Positions 1 through 8,036 of a stretch of DNA of 64,000 nucleotides are shown here, in pieces; the first letter of the stretch is position 1; the number at the start of each line of letters is the position of its first letter. The notes beneath the pieces were generated by a model. The model did not search any database and was not told the DNA's origin. It was given only the letters and a program-made list of their open reading frames with translations. The position numbers and the translations under genes were made by a program. The DNA comes from Oscillospiraceae bacterium (GTDB lineage Bacteria; Bacillota; Clostridia; Oscillospirales; Oscillospiraceae): assembly GCA_017935145.1 (NCBI GenBank), contig JAGBIE010000018.1:1-64000 (forward strand). The letters run 5' to 3'.

Positions 1-132
1 CACCTTTGCCGTATGTGAGACCGCAGAGGGTGATTCCTTAGGAGGGGTGGTTATTAGGAGGGGATGGCTGGTAAAAAATCCCCTCCTAATTTGCCTTCTT
101 TGGGTACTTTTCTTGGCAAGCAAGAAAAGTAC
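1..132 (-). repeat. Interspersed repeat, copy A (cut by the window edge)
   Basis: This stretch is the near-identical reverse complement of 26748-26880. Read on the minus strand it begins with the palindrome GTACTTTTCTTG...CAAGAAAAGTAC (101-132). A second stem, TTAGGAGGGGAT...ATCCCCTCCTAA, follows at about 53-90, then about 50 bases of conserved tail. It runs off the left edge, so its full length is unknown. No protein-coding signal is apparent. Confidence 0.85.
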
Positions 133-151
133 AAAGCGTTTCCTTAATAAT

Positions 152-183
152 AAAGCACCACCCGCTTGGGTGGTGCTTTTTTT
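152..183 (-). terminator. Intrinsic terminator after the PstS-like gene
   Basis: A 10-12 bp stem (AAAGCACCACCC / GGGTGGTGCTTT) lies just past the stop of the minus-strand gene. The T-run is longer on the plus strand, so it could work both ways. Confidence 0.7.
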
Positions 184-184
184 G

Positions 185-1153
185 TTATTCCTCAGTTTTC
201 ACAGGCACATAGCCCTTTTCTTCCATGATGGCTCTGCCACGCTCGCCCATGACCGCCTCCACCCATTTGCGGGCGGGAGCATCCTCGGGGGTGTCCTTGC
301 GCAGGACAATAAAGCCGTTGGTGTAGATGGGATATTCCCCATTTTGGATGGTCTCCACAGAGGGTTTGATGCCATCCACAGCCAGCATTTTAATGGTATC
401 CCGCTTGTACATGGTGTTTACATAGTAAAAATAGGAGTAGCCCAAGGCAAACTGAGAATTATCATACTCCGCGATGGCATCAATCAGTTCGCCCATTTCG
501 CCCGAAACCTGTTCTGTGGGCGGGGTCATGATGGTTTTGCCCTTCATGACCAAATTGAGCATGGCCGTTTGGCTACCCGAACCTGTGGGACGCTGATAAG
601 CGATGATATCCGCATCCTCACCGCCCAGTTCGCTCCAATTGGTAATCTTGCCCGTGTAGATATCCTGCAACTGGGAAAAACTCACGCCATTGACGGGGTT
701 TTCCGTATTGACGATGAACACAAAGGCGGAAGCGGTGGCGGGGATGATTTCCAGTTCCACCCCCTGATCCTTGGCATACTGCTGGTCTTCCTTGGAAATT
801 TCCGCGGCGAAAATCACATCCACCTTGCCATCGATGAGGTTATGATAGACCTCGCTGGTGCGGGTGGAGGTGTACTCATAGTCGAGAGTACTCTCTTCCA
901 CTGCCAAAAAGTCCGCCGCCAAGGCATTCACAAGAGGATGAATGGCCAAAGAGGCATCCACCTTGGGATATTCCTCCGCCGTAAACAGGGCAGGATTTTT
1001 GGGCACAAAGGGGGCGGGTTCGGGGTCTTGGAGCACGGGGTCATCCTCTACGGGTGCTTGGGTCTTGGTGGACATATCCAGCCACACCAGACAGCACACC
1101 ACCACGCAAGCGGCGGCAATGCCAGCCAGTAAATAGGGCAAATACTTTCTCAT
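185..1153 (-). CDS. PstS-like phosphate-type substrate-binding protein
   Basis: A 322-residue exported protein. Residues 5-25 form one hydrophobic N-terminal segment without a clear lipobox, so it is likely a membrane anchor or uncleaved signal. The rest looks like the PBP-like fold of PstS: a hinge around NTENPVNGVSF, the YTGKITNWSELGG motif typical of phosphate-binding proteins, and a GSGSQTAM loop where PstS proteins bind oxyanion. It starts one base inside the stop of the upstream gene, so the two are translationally coupled. No pstC, pstA, pstB or phoU follows, so transport is not assured. It may act as a sensor or envelope-bound ligand protein; the ligand is inferred from family only. 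Confidence 0.75.
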   Translation of the reverse strand: MRKYLPYLLAGIAAACVVVCCLVWLDMSTKTQAPVEDDPVLQDPEPAPFVPKNPALFTAEEYPKVDASLAIHPLVNALAADFLAVEESTLDYEYTSTRTSEVYHNLIDGKVDVIFAAEISKEDQQYAKDQGVELEIIPATASAFVFIVNTENPVNGVSFSQLQDIYTGKITNWSELGGEDADIIAYQRPTGSGSQTAMLNLVMKGKTIMTPPTEQVSGEMGELIDAIAEYDNSQFALGYSYFYYVNTMYKRDTIKMLAVDGIKPSVETIQNGEYPIYTNGFIVLRKDTPEDAPARKWVEAVMGERGRAIMEEKGYVPVKTEE

Positions 1154-2691
1154 TACGCTTCCTCCTTGGGGAAAATGGTTAAATAGGCGCTGTCAAACTC
1201 CGTGAGGCGATAGATGGGGCTAAAATCCGTCTCAGGTATGGTGATGTGGATATAAGCGCCGTTTAATTGGCAAGTCATCTTCTCTGCCATGGCTTCCGCT
1301 TGGGAACGGGTGTAGTGCTGGGAGTGCCAGTTTGTCAGATGTTCCACCACGCGGGCTTGGAGCAGAGTCATGTAGTAGTCTTCCTCCACGGCAAAAACCT
1401 CATCCAAGGTGGTGTAGACATGACCTGTTTTGTAGTTTATCAGTTCGTGGATTTCTAACTGGGTGATGGTGGTGTCCTCATGGTCTTCCCCGCTGAGGTA
1501 TGCGCCACCCGCTAGGGCAAAATACTTATTGCGATATGCCTTTATAATGCGGTCTTTGTAGATATCTTCAAAGACGGATTTGGGCATTTCATAAATCATG
1601 CCCTGTTCAAAACTGTCCACCGCGTGGGCATATTGGGTGTGCCAGCCCTCGGCATGATAGTGCTGGATGGACAATAAATCATAACCTGGACGCAGAAGAA
1701 GAATATACGCCATATCTGGGTTTTCTATGGCTTTTTGGCGGTACTCCTCCACAATGGCGCGGGACTGCTCTAGGCGGGATTTTTTCGTCTCCTCCATGGC
1801 GCGCAGGGCATCATCTTCCAGAGTTTCATCGTAGACGGGATACTTCCACATGGTAATATCGTACCACAGATTCTCCATGGCGTAGCCGTATTCCAGTTCA
1901 TCGAACATGTCATAGTTACCCACGGCGCAGGTGAAGAGGTTTTTAAAGCCCACATCGTTCCGATTGAAAAGGGATTCTTCCGTCAAATATTTCTCATAGA
2001 TGGCAACATCTTCTGCAATATCGATGAAATCCACCGATGCGGTCAAATCTCCGTAGCAGAAATTCACTTGCGCGGGGGTAAAATAGAACTGAGGGTCGCT
2101 GGAGGCAAAATATGCGGTTACAACCTCATAGAGTTTGTTTTCATCGGGCGATGCAATACCCTCGTGCCCCCATGCGTTTTGCTGGGCAAGGGTCTTGTAA
2201 AATGCGTGGCGCACCAGCGAAAGCAAATCCACATCCTCATAAAACAGGTCGCTGAGGTTTAGAGGATTACCTGTGGTCAAATCGAGATTGATGCAGTCAC
2301 TGCGGTATTGGTCTCCACCCACATAAAAACCGATGGAAAGGACATTGGCGAAACTGGATGCCACATAATAATCCGCAAAATCCACCTTTTCTAGGTCATC
2401 GAGCAGGGATTTGGTCTTTTGCAGGATGGTATCGTTGACCTTTTGTTGCACGGCTTCATCTTTCATGCCCGCCACTTGTAAGATGGCAACATCCTTGCCA
2501 TATTCGGGCAAAGTGATTTGGTTTAAGATAAGGTCGTTTTGGTCGTAAGTGCCGTAAAGGTCAATGCCCCGCGGGGCAATTTCCGTCACGGGGTCGGTCT
2601 GCTTTTGTGAGATGAGCAGTGCCGTGCCCGCAACGCACAAAATGCTAAACAGGAGCAGTGCACCCATGGCGATAAACCAATGTTTTTTCAT
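1153..2691 (-). CDS. Membrane-anchored extracytoplasmic protein, DUF3298/RsiV-like
   Basis: A 512-residue protein with one N-terminal membrane segment (about 8-28) and a long extracytoplasmic part. The region around residues 130-235 (SDCINLDLTTGNPLNLSDLF, then FTPAQVNFCYG) resembles the DUF3298 domain found in RsiV-like and lysozyme-inhibitor-like proteins. A second, similar stretch near 410-500 (ITQLEIHELINYKTGHVYTT) suggests a duplication. No enzyme motif is visible. It has a clear sigma-A promoter and an AAGGAGGT ribosome site, and its stop overlaps the start of the PstS-like gene. Function is unknown; a cell-surface sensing or binding role is inferred from topology. Confidence 0.55.
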   Translation of the reverse strand: MKKHWFIAMGALLLFSILCVAGTALLISQKQTDPVTEIAPRGIDLYGTYDQNDLILNQITLPEYGKDVAILQVAGMKDEAVQQKVNDTILQKTKSLLDDLEKVDFADYYVASSFANVLSIGFYVGGDQYRSDCINLDLTTGNPLNLSDLFYEDVDLLSLVRHAFYKTLAQQNAWGHEGIASPDENKLYEVVTAYFASSDPQFYFTPAQVNFCYGDLTASVDFIDIAEDVAIYEKYLTEESLFNRNDVGFKNLFTCAVGNYDMFDELEYGYAMENLWYDITMWKYPVYDETLEDDALRAMEETKKSRLEQSRAIVEEYRQKAIENPDMAYILLLRPGYDLLSIQHYHAEGWHTQYAHAVDSFEQGMIYEMPKSVFEDIYKDRIIKAYRNKYFALAGGAYLSGEDHEDTTITQLEIHELINYKTGHVYTTLDEVFAVEEDYYMTLLQARVVEHLTNWHSQHYTRSQAEAMAEKMTCQLNGAYIHITIPETDFSPIYRLTEFDSAYLTIFPKEEA

Positions 2692-2720
2692 TTGCAGACC
2701 TCCTTATATCCGTTTTGTTT

Positions 2721-2749
2721 ATTATACCGCACCCTGTTCCCATTTTCAA
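2721..2749 (-). promoter_or_regulatory. Promoter for the DUF3298-like / PstS-like pair
   Basis: On the minus strand TTGAAA and TATAAT are separated by 17 bp. A consensus AAGGAGGT follows just before the start codon at 2691. Confidence 0.75.
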
Positions 2750-2762
2750 GATTTTGCCCGTC

Positions 2763-2791
2763 TTGCCTTTTTTGCTGGATTCTTTTATAAT
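2763..2791 (+). promoter_or_regulatory. Divergent promoter for the DUF2156/GNAT operon
   Basis: TTGCCT, 17 bp, TATAAT on the plus strand, about 50 bp before the start codon at 2842. It sits back to back with the minus-strand promoter at 2721-2749. Confidence 0.7.
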
Positions 2792-2841
2792 AGTGCGGGG
2801 ATACTACATAAAAACTACAGTATGCCTAAAGAGGAATTGCG

Positions 2842-3723
2842 ATGCTTACATTTCAAACTCCCACCCTCGCTGACCGCGCATGGGTGCATGAAATTTTATA
2901 CTCCGCCAACCGCAAAGGGTGCGAATATTCCTTCTGCAACCTACTTTTGTGGATTAGCCCCATTGGCAAAATTGCGCGCATGGGGGATTTTCTCCTGTGC
3001 CGATTGGAATTTTCGGGCAAAACCTGCTACTTTTTCCCCGCAGGACAGGGAAATCTGACGGAGGCGATGGATGCCCTCCGTGAAGACGCAGGGGAAAAAC
3101 CCTTTCTCCTCCGTGGCGTTACGGAGGAAGATAAGGCGATTTTGGAGACCCTTTACCCCGAAAAATTCACCTTTACCCCCCTGCGCAACACCTTTGACTA
3201 CCTCTACCCTGTGGAAAAACTGGCGACTTTGGCAGGTAAAAAACTCCAATCCAAGCGCAACCACATTAACCGCTTTATGGAGAACTATCCCAACTGGCAA
3301 GTTGTAGAGATTACGAGAGAAAATCTACATTTGTGCAAAGAACTGTCCGAACAGTGGTATGCCTTGCGCCCCGATGAAGATTTTGAGGGGGAAAAGAGCG
3401 CTCTTTTCACCGCTTTGGAACATCGGGAAGAGCTGGGATTTGAGGGCATTTTGCTCTTTGACGGCGAAAAGCCCGTGGCATTTTCCATGGGGAACCGCAT
3501 TACGGAAGAGATGTTCGATGTGAACTTCGAAAAAGCCTTTGCCCATGTGCAAGGGGCATATCCCATGGTGAATCGGGAGTTTGCCCGCCGTGTCATGGAG
3601 AAATATCCCGGGGTGAGATTCCTCAATCGGGAGGACGATATGGGCTTGGAGGGTCTTAGAAAAGCCAAGGAGTCCTACTACCCCGACCTGCTTACAAAAT
3701 ACGAAGCCCGCTGGGAGGCATAA
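2842..3723 (+). CDS. DUF2156 acyltransferase-fold protein
   Basis: A 293-residue cytosolic protein of the DUF2156 family, the fold of the catalytic domain of MprF lysyl-phosphatidylglycerol synthases. Hallmarks are the FDYLYPVEKLATLAGKKLQ stretch (about 115-133), the KRNHINRF motif and a late FLNREDDMGLEGLRKAKESY block (about 256-275). It lacks the MprF membrane domain, so it belongs to the stand-alone soluble group, where aminoacyl- or acyl-transfer is suspected but substrates are not established. The GNAT gene follows after a single base, which makes co-translation likely. Confidence 0.8.
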   Translation: MLTFQTPTLADRAWVHEILYSANRKGCEYSFCNLLLWISPIGKIARMGDFLLCRLEFSGKTCYFFPAGQGNLTEAMDALREDAGEKPFLLRGVTEEDKAILETLYPEKFTFTPLRNTFDYLYPVEKLATLAGKKLQSKRNHINRFMENYPNWQVVEITRENLHLCKELSEQWYALRPDEDFEGEKSALFTALEHREELGFEGILLFDGEKPVAFSMGNRITEEMFDVNFEKAFAHVQGAYPMVNREFARRVMEKYPGVRFLNREDDMGLEGLRKAKESYYPDLLTKYEARWEA

Positions 3724-3724
3724 G

Positions 3725-4456
3725 ATGGAATTTTTGAAATCCGCGCCCCAAGACAAAGCGCCCTTTGAGCGTTTTTGGATGGAAAATTTTGGGGAGACCG
3801 CAGAGGAAATTCTTCCCTTTTTTCGGGACACCTTCCCCCGTTGCCGTGTCTACCGCGCTGTGGAGGACGGGAATCTTTGCGCTACCCTCTACGCCCTGCC
3901 CCAAGAGATGAAAGTGGCGGGGAAAACCCTTCCCATGGTCTATATCTATGGGGTCGCTACGGACAAAACCCTGCGCGGACAAGGGCTTGCCACCCGCCTT
4001 TTCGCCTTTGCGGAAGAGGATTTAAAGCACGAAGGCTTTGGCGGGGCAGTATTGGTCCCTGCGGGCGAGCATCTCTTTCCTTTCTATGAAAAGTTGGGAT
4101 ATTCCGTGTTTTGTTACAGAAAACCCGTGGAATTGCCCGCAGGAAATACGGAAATCGCAAGCATTTCTGCCGATGTCTATCTGCGTCAGCGGGAAGAATA
4201 TTTGGTTGCCACAGCGCACAATGTCCCGCCTGTTCATGTGGTGGAGTATCATCACTTGGGCGTTTGGGATGGTGGCATGGGCGCATGGGAAGAAACTGCC
4301 GAGGGGGCGGTGTATCGGGAAATTTTGGGAAAACTCCCCCGTCCCGAATCCCCTTGCAAGGGTCTTGCCGTGGGAAATGACAAACCCTATGCTGTCGCCA
4401 AGGCTTTTTGCCAAGACTTTCCCCGCGAGGGTTATTTCTCCTTTGCCATGGAGTAA
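3725..4456 (+). CDS. GNAT family N-acetyltransferase
   Basis: A 243-residue protein with an N-terminal GNAT domain. The acetyl-CoA loop is visible as R84-G-Q-G-L-A after the beta-4 strand VYIYGVATD, followed by the FYEKLGYSVF segment. The C-terminal 100 residues are a separate region without a recognised motif, as in two-domain Eis-like acetyltransferases. Its ribosome site lies inside the end of the DUF2156 gene, one base away, so the two acyltransferase-fold proteins are probably made together. The substrate cannot be read from the sequence. Confidence 0.8.
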   Translation: MEFLKSAPQDKAPFERFWMENFGETAEEILPFFRDTFPRCRVYRAVEDGNLCATLYALPQEMKVAGKTLPMVYIYGVATDKTLRGQGLATRLFAFAEEDLKHEGFGGAVLVPAGEHLFPFYEKLGYSVFCYRKPVELPAGNTEIASISADVYLRQREEYLVATAHNVPPVHVVEYHHLGVWDGGMGAWEETAEGAVYREILGKLPRPESPCKGLAVGNDKPYAVAKAFCQDFPREGYFSFAME

Positions 4457-4523
4457 GTTGCAAAATTGTGGTCTTTGTGTTACCATGATGCCATAGAAAT
4501 AGAAAAAAGGAGCGCGTACATAT

Positions 4524-5606
4524 ATGAAAAAAGGTCTTAGTCTTGTTGCCCTTGTGTTGGTGTTGGTCCTTGCTCTCAGCGCTTGTGACACCGACCCTGT
4601 AAAGAAAGTCACGGACGAAATTGCCGCCATTGGCGAGGTAAAGGTCTCCTCCCAAGAAGCCATCCAGTCCGCCCGTGAATCCTTTGATGCCCTTGACGAA
4701 AAGTTGCAGGCCAAGGTAGAAAATATCGATGTTCTGCTTTCCGCGGAAAAGACTTTGGAAGAGCTTCTGCAAATCAAAGCCGTGGAAGACCTGATTTCTG
4801 ACATTGGCACCGTTACCATCGATAGCCTCCCTGCCATTGAAAAGGCAGAAAAGGCTTTGGCTGACCTGCCCGCAGAGTTGCAGGAGAAGGTGGAAATCGC
4901 TTGGCTCATTGCCTCCGCCCGTTCTGAATATCAGGACTGCCTGATTGTGAAAGAAGTGGATGATTTGTTTGCCGCTCTGCCCGCCAACCCCACCATGGCA
5001 GACCGCGCGCAGATAGAAGCAGCCCGCACTGCCTTTGCTGCCCTGCAACCCAAACATCAGGGTCTTGTGAAAAACTATGCGCTTCTCACCGCCGCTGAGG
5101 AAGTGTTAGCCCCCCTGTGCCATGCCGAAGCAGAGAAGATTCTCAAATCCTTCGCTGTAGTGGAGGATTCCAGTAGCAGTACAAAAACTTACTACCCCGC
5201 AGTGTTCCCCCTGCAGAATAACAGCGTGGCATATGACAAACGCACCTTTGTCCTGCCCTACCTTGTTCGCTCTGCCGAGGGTGTAAAGATGCATCTTGTG
5301 TGCAACTTTGCCAGCAGTGATTATGTGTTCTTTAAGAAAATCGCATTCACTGTGGATGGTCAGGAACTGACCCAAACCATCTCCTATTTTGATGTGGTCC
5401 GTGGCAATTCCGCAGGCAAGGCTTGGGAATATTTTGATGTTGCCGTGAGCAGTAGCGACCTTGCTCTTCTGCAAAAAATCGTTCCTTCCAACACCGCTGT
5501 CATTTGCTTTGCAGGCGATGAAATCAGTTCCGATGAAGTGATTTCCGCCAAAGATAAGGAAGCCATCCGTCAGTGCTTGGAAGTTTACACCCTGTTAAAC
5601 TACTAA
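4524..5606 (+). CDS. Lipoprotein with three helical repeats
   Basis: A 360-residue lipoprotein: a lysine-led signal peptide ends in the lipobox LSAC (Cys21). Residues about 25-195 hold three roughly 55-residue helical repeats, each following the pattern of an I-x-x-(I/L)-G start, an AI..A...(Y/F)..L middle and a Q..V.N...L..AE end. This repeat type is common in clostridial surface proteins. The last 160 residues look beta-rich and may be a separate folded domain. An AAAAGGAG ribosome site precedes the start, and a strong bidirectional terminator follows. No enzymatic function is apparent. Confidence 0.7.
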   Translation: MKKGLSLVALVLVLVLALSACDTDPVKKVTDEIAAIGEVKVSSQEAIQSARESFDALDEKLQAKVENIDVLLSAEKTLEELLQIKAVEDLISDIGTVTIDSLPAIEKAEKALADLPAELQEKVEIAWLIASARSEYQDCLIVKEVDDLFAALPANPTMADRAQIEAARTAFAALQPKHQGLVKNYALLTAAEEVLAPLCHAEAEKILKSFAVVEDSSSSTKTYYPAVFPLQNNSVAYDKRTFVLPYLVRSAEGVKMHLVCNFASSDYVFFKKIAFTVDGQELTQTISYFDVVRGNSAGKAWEYFDVAVSSSDLALLQKIVPSNTAVICFAGDEISSDEVISAKDKEAIRQCLEVYTLLNY

Positions 5607-5613
5607 TGACAAA

Positions 5614-5650
5614 AAGAGCCGTTGGGAAAATCCCAACGGCTCTTTTTTTA
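5614..5650. terminator. Bidirectional terminator
   Basis: A perfect 13-bp stem (AGAGCCGTTGGGA / TCCCAACGGCTCT) has A-rich and T-rich flanks on either side. It sits between two convergent genes and can end both transcripts. Confidence 0.9.
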
Positions 5651-6034
5651 TTCTACTTTTTGCCACGATTCTGCAGGCAAATCCACGGTCAAAGCGGGAG
5701 AAAAGGTTAAAACGCCATCTTCCACCGTGGCGGTGAGGCTACGGCTTTTGCCACCCTCCATGGTGGCGGAGATGTGACCGCCATCCAGCGCTTTCCACTG
5801 ATATTCCGCCAAAACTTCGCCCAATTCAGCAAAATCTAAGGACACAAGGCGGTAGACCATGCTCCCTTTTTCAATTTCCAGTTGCAGGAAGACCCCATCT
5901 TCCAAAGGTTTTTCCCACACGCCATCCATCTTCACCTCAAGGGTCATTTTCTGTTGCTCCAAGCGCCCAAAGGCGAGAAGTAAACTCAAAACCGCAAGAA
6001 TGATGGCGATGGCGAGGACTTTTTTCTTCATCAT
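5648..6034 (-). CDS. Small membrane-anchored protein of unknown function
   Basis: A 128-residue protein. Residues 5-23 form one membrane segment or uncleaved signal, followed by a small beta-rich extracytoplasmic domain of about 100 residues. No known motif is recognised. Its start lies one base after the TGA of the cysteine desulfurase gene, with the ribosome site inside that gene's end, so it is the last cistron of the mnmE-EamA-desulfurase run. The product resembles small lipocalin-like envelope proteins only in shape. Confidence 0.6.
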   Translation of the reverse strand: MMKKKVLAIAIILAVLSLLLAFGRLEQQKMTLEVKMDGVWEKPLEDGVFLQLEIEKGSMVYRLVSLDFAELGEVLAEYQWKALDGGHISATMEGGKSRSLTATVEDGVLTFSPALTVDLPAESWQKVE

Positions 6035-6035
6035 A

Positions 6036-7154
6036 TCACCCTTTCAAGGTGGCTTTGGCATAGCGGAAAGCATCTGCCAACTGGGCGGGGGCGGAGGCGG
6101 GGGTGGAGGCATCGATGGAGATGCGCACAGCGCCATCCACTGTCTTGGGGCTTAGCCCCATGGCGGTGAGCACATGACTGCGGTGACCCCGACTGCAGGC
6201 AGAACCTGCGGAAACATAAAAGCCCTTATCCTGCAGACAGTTTAAAATGCCTTGACTCCGAAAACCGGGTAAGGACACGCTGAGAATGTGGGGTGCATCT
6301 CCCGCGCCCAAGATTTCCAAGCCCTCCACCTGCGAAAGTTCTGCACGGAAGGCGGCAATCAGGGTGGTCATTTTCTCGCGGTCTACGGCAAAATCTTGCG
6401 CTGCCACTGCCGCGCCAAAGCCCACAATGCCGGGGAGATTTTCCGTACCGGAGCGATAGTTTTGCTCCTGTCCGCCACCCATGACAAAGGGCGGAAGAGG
6501 GAGACCTGCGCGGATATACAGCGCGCCCACGCCCTTAGGTCCGTGGACCTTATGGGCGGAGACGGAAATCATATCCGCGCCCAAAGTCTTGGCAGAAAAG
6601 GGGATTTTGCCAAAACCCTGCACCGCATCCGTATGGAAAAGGGCAAGGGGAGATTTTTTCCGCGTGACGCGCACCATATCGCGGATGGGAAGCACCGCGC
6701 CCGTCTCGTTATTGACCATCATGCAGGAGACCAAAATGGTATCCGCCCGCAGATGTTTTTCTAAATCCTCCACGGAAATGCGACCCAAAGCATCGGGTTG
6801 TAAATAGGTAACCTCAAAGCCCTGCTGGGAGAGTTTTTCCATGCAGGAGAGCACCGCATGATGCTCCACGGCGGTGGTGATGATATGTTTTCCCCGCTTT
6901 CCCAAACGCTGAACTGCGGAGAAAATAGCCCAGTTATCTGCCTCCGTGCCACCGGAGGTAAAAAACACCCGCTCCTTTTCCGCGCCCAAGGCGGCAGCCA
7001 CCTGCTCCCGAGCGTGGCGGAGGAGTTTTTCTGCCTCCATGCCAAAACTGTGGACGGAGGAAGGGTTGCCCCAAACATCGGTGAGGGCAAGTTTCATAGC
7101 CTCCACGCAAGCCTCATTGGGCTTGGTGGTAGCGGAATTATCCAAATAAATCAT
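6036..7154 (-). CDS. Cysteine desulfurase, NifS/IscS type
   Basis: A 372-residue PLP enzyme that removes sulfur from cysteine for Fe-S clusters, thiolated tRNA or cofactors. It opens with MIYLDNSATTKP, has the PLP-lysine motif VSAHKVHGPKG, and carries the sulfur-accepting cysteine in SAGSACSRG. The start was placed at 7154 because homologues begin with the YLDNSATT motif; its ATG overlaps the EamA gene's TGA by four bases. No iscU or thiI lies next to it. The neighbour MnmE makes wobble-uridine modifications that also need sulfur from a desulfurase, so supplying tRNA thiolation is plausible but unproven. Confidence 0.92.
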   Translation of the reverse strand: MIYLDNSATTKPNEACVEAMKLALTDVWGNPSSVHSFGMEAEKLLRHAREQVAAALGAEKERVFFTSGGTEADNWAIFSAVQRLGKRGKHIITTAVEHHAVLSCMEKLSQQGFEVTYLQPDALGRISVEDLEKHLRADTILVSCMMVNNETGAVLPIRDMVRVTRKKSPLALFHTDAVQGFGKIPFSAKTLGADMISVSAHKVHGPKGVGALYIRAGLPLPPFVMGGGQEQNYRSGTENLPGIVGFGAAVAAQDFAVDREKMTTLIAAFRAELSQVEGLEILGAGDAPHILSVSLPGFRSQGILNCLQDKGFYVSAGSACSRGHRSHVLTAMGLSPKTVDGAVRISIDASTPASAPAQLADAFRYAKATLKG

Positions 7155-8026
7155 ACGGCACTTCCTTTGCGAGGCTGTAGTTCGCTGACGATGGTTGCGC
7201 CCAAAATCATGACCGCACCCAAAGCCGTCTGCCATGTGAATGTTTCCCCCAGCACCACGGCGGAGAGAAGCACCGCCACAGCGGGGTCAAGGTAACTGAG
7301 GAGCGCCGCTTTTTGGGCACTGAGGCGGGCAAGTCCGCCAAAATACATAAGGTATGCCACGCCTGTGTGGAGGAGCGCCACCGTGAGAAGCACCACCACT
7401 TGCAGTGCTGTGGGCGTTTCCGTAGGTAAGGCTTTGGTCAAAAGCACATAGGGCACAAGGCACAGACCCGCCACAAACAGTTGCACCACAGTTCTATCCG
7501 TAGCGGAAACATGGCGGAAGGTCTTGTTGGTCAAAACCACACCTGCATACATGCCCGCGGCGGCAAGTCCAAAGGCTACCCCCGTCATATCCTTATGTCC
7601 CACCCCGTGGGAGAAGACCCCGCTGACGGGAATCATGCCCAAAAGGGCAACAAGGATGCAAATGGCATTTTTCTTGCTGAGTTTTTCTTTCAAAAACAGG
7701 GGCGAAAGGAGTAGCACCAGCACAGGGGCAAAATAGTAGCACAAGGTGGCGGTAGCCACAGTGGTGTAGCGGTAGGCTTCAAAGAGGCAAATCCAGTTAA
7801 AGCCAATCATCACGCCCGATACAACAAGGGGCAGAAGGTCTTTGCCGATGGCAGAAAGGTTGGGCTTTTGGCGAAAAAACAGCACCAGCGATAAAAATCC
7901 CGCGCCCAAAAGACCCCGCACCATGGCGGTAAAACTGGAAGCGAAGGGCAAATATCGCACAAACAGCCCCAGTGTGCCAAACAGCACCATGGCAGAGACA
8001 AAGGGCAAAAGTCCTTGCTTTTTCAT
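7151..8026 (-). CDS. EamA/DMT family transporter
   Basis: A 291-residue integral membrane protein with about ten hydrophobic helices arranged as two EamA repeats, as in drug/metabolite exporters such as RhaT or YdcZ relatives. Small-residue-rich helices with few charges, and the segment LLSYLDPAVAVLLSAVVLGE near the end of the second repeat, are typical of the family. It sits between MnmE (10-base gap) and the cysteine desulfurase (ATGA overlap), so it is co-transcribed with housekeeping genes. The substrate is unknown; amino acids or small metabolites are usual for this family. Confidence 0.85.
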   Translation of the reverse strand: MKKQGLLPFVSAMVLFGTLGLFVRYLPFASSFTAMVRGLLGAGFLSLVLFFRQKPNLSAIGKDLLPLVVSGVMIGFNWICLFEAYRYTTVATATLCYYFAPVLVLLLSPLFLKEKLSKKNAICILVALLGMIPVSGVFSHGVGHKDMTGVAFGLAAAGMYAGVVLTNKTFRHVSATDRTVVQLFVAGLCLVPYVLLTKALPTETPTALQVVVLLTVALLHTGVAYLMYFGGLARLSAQKAALLSYLDPAVAVLLSAVVLGETFTWQTALGAVMILGATIVSELQPRKGSAV

Positions 8027-8036
8027 GACAAAAATC

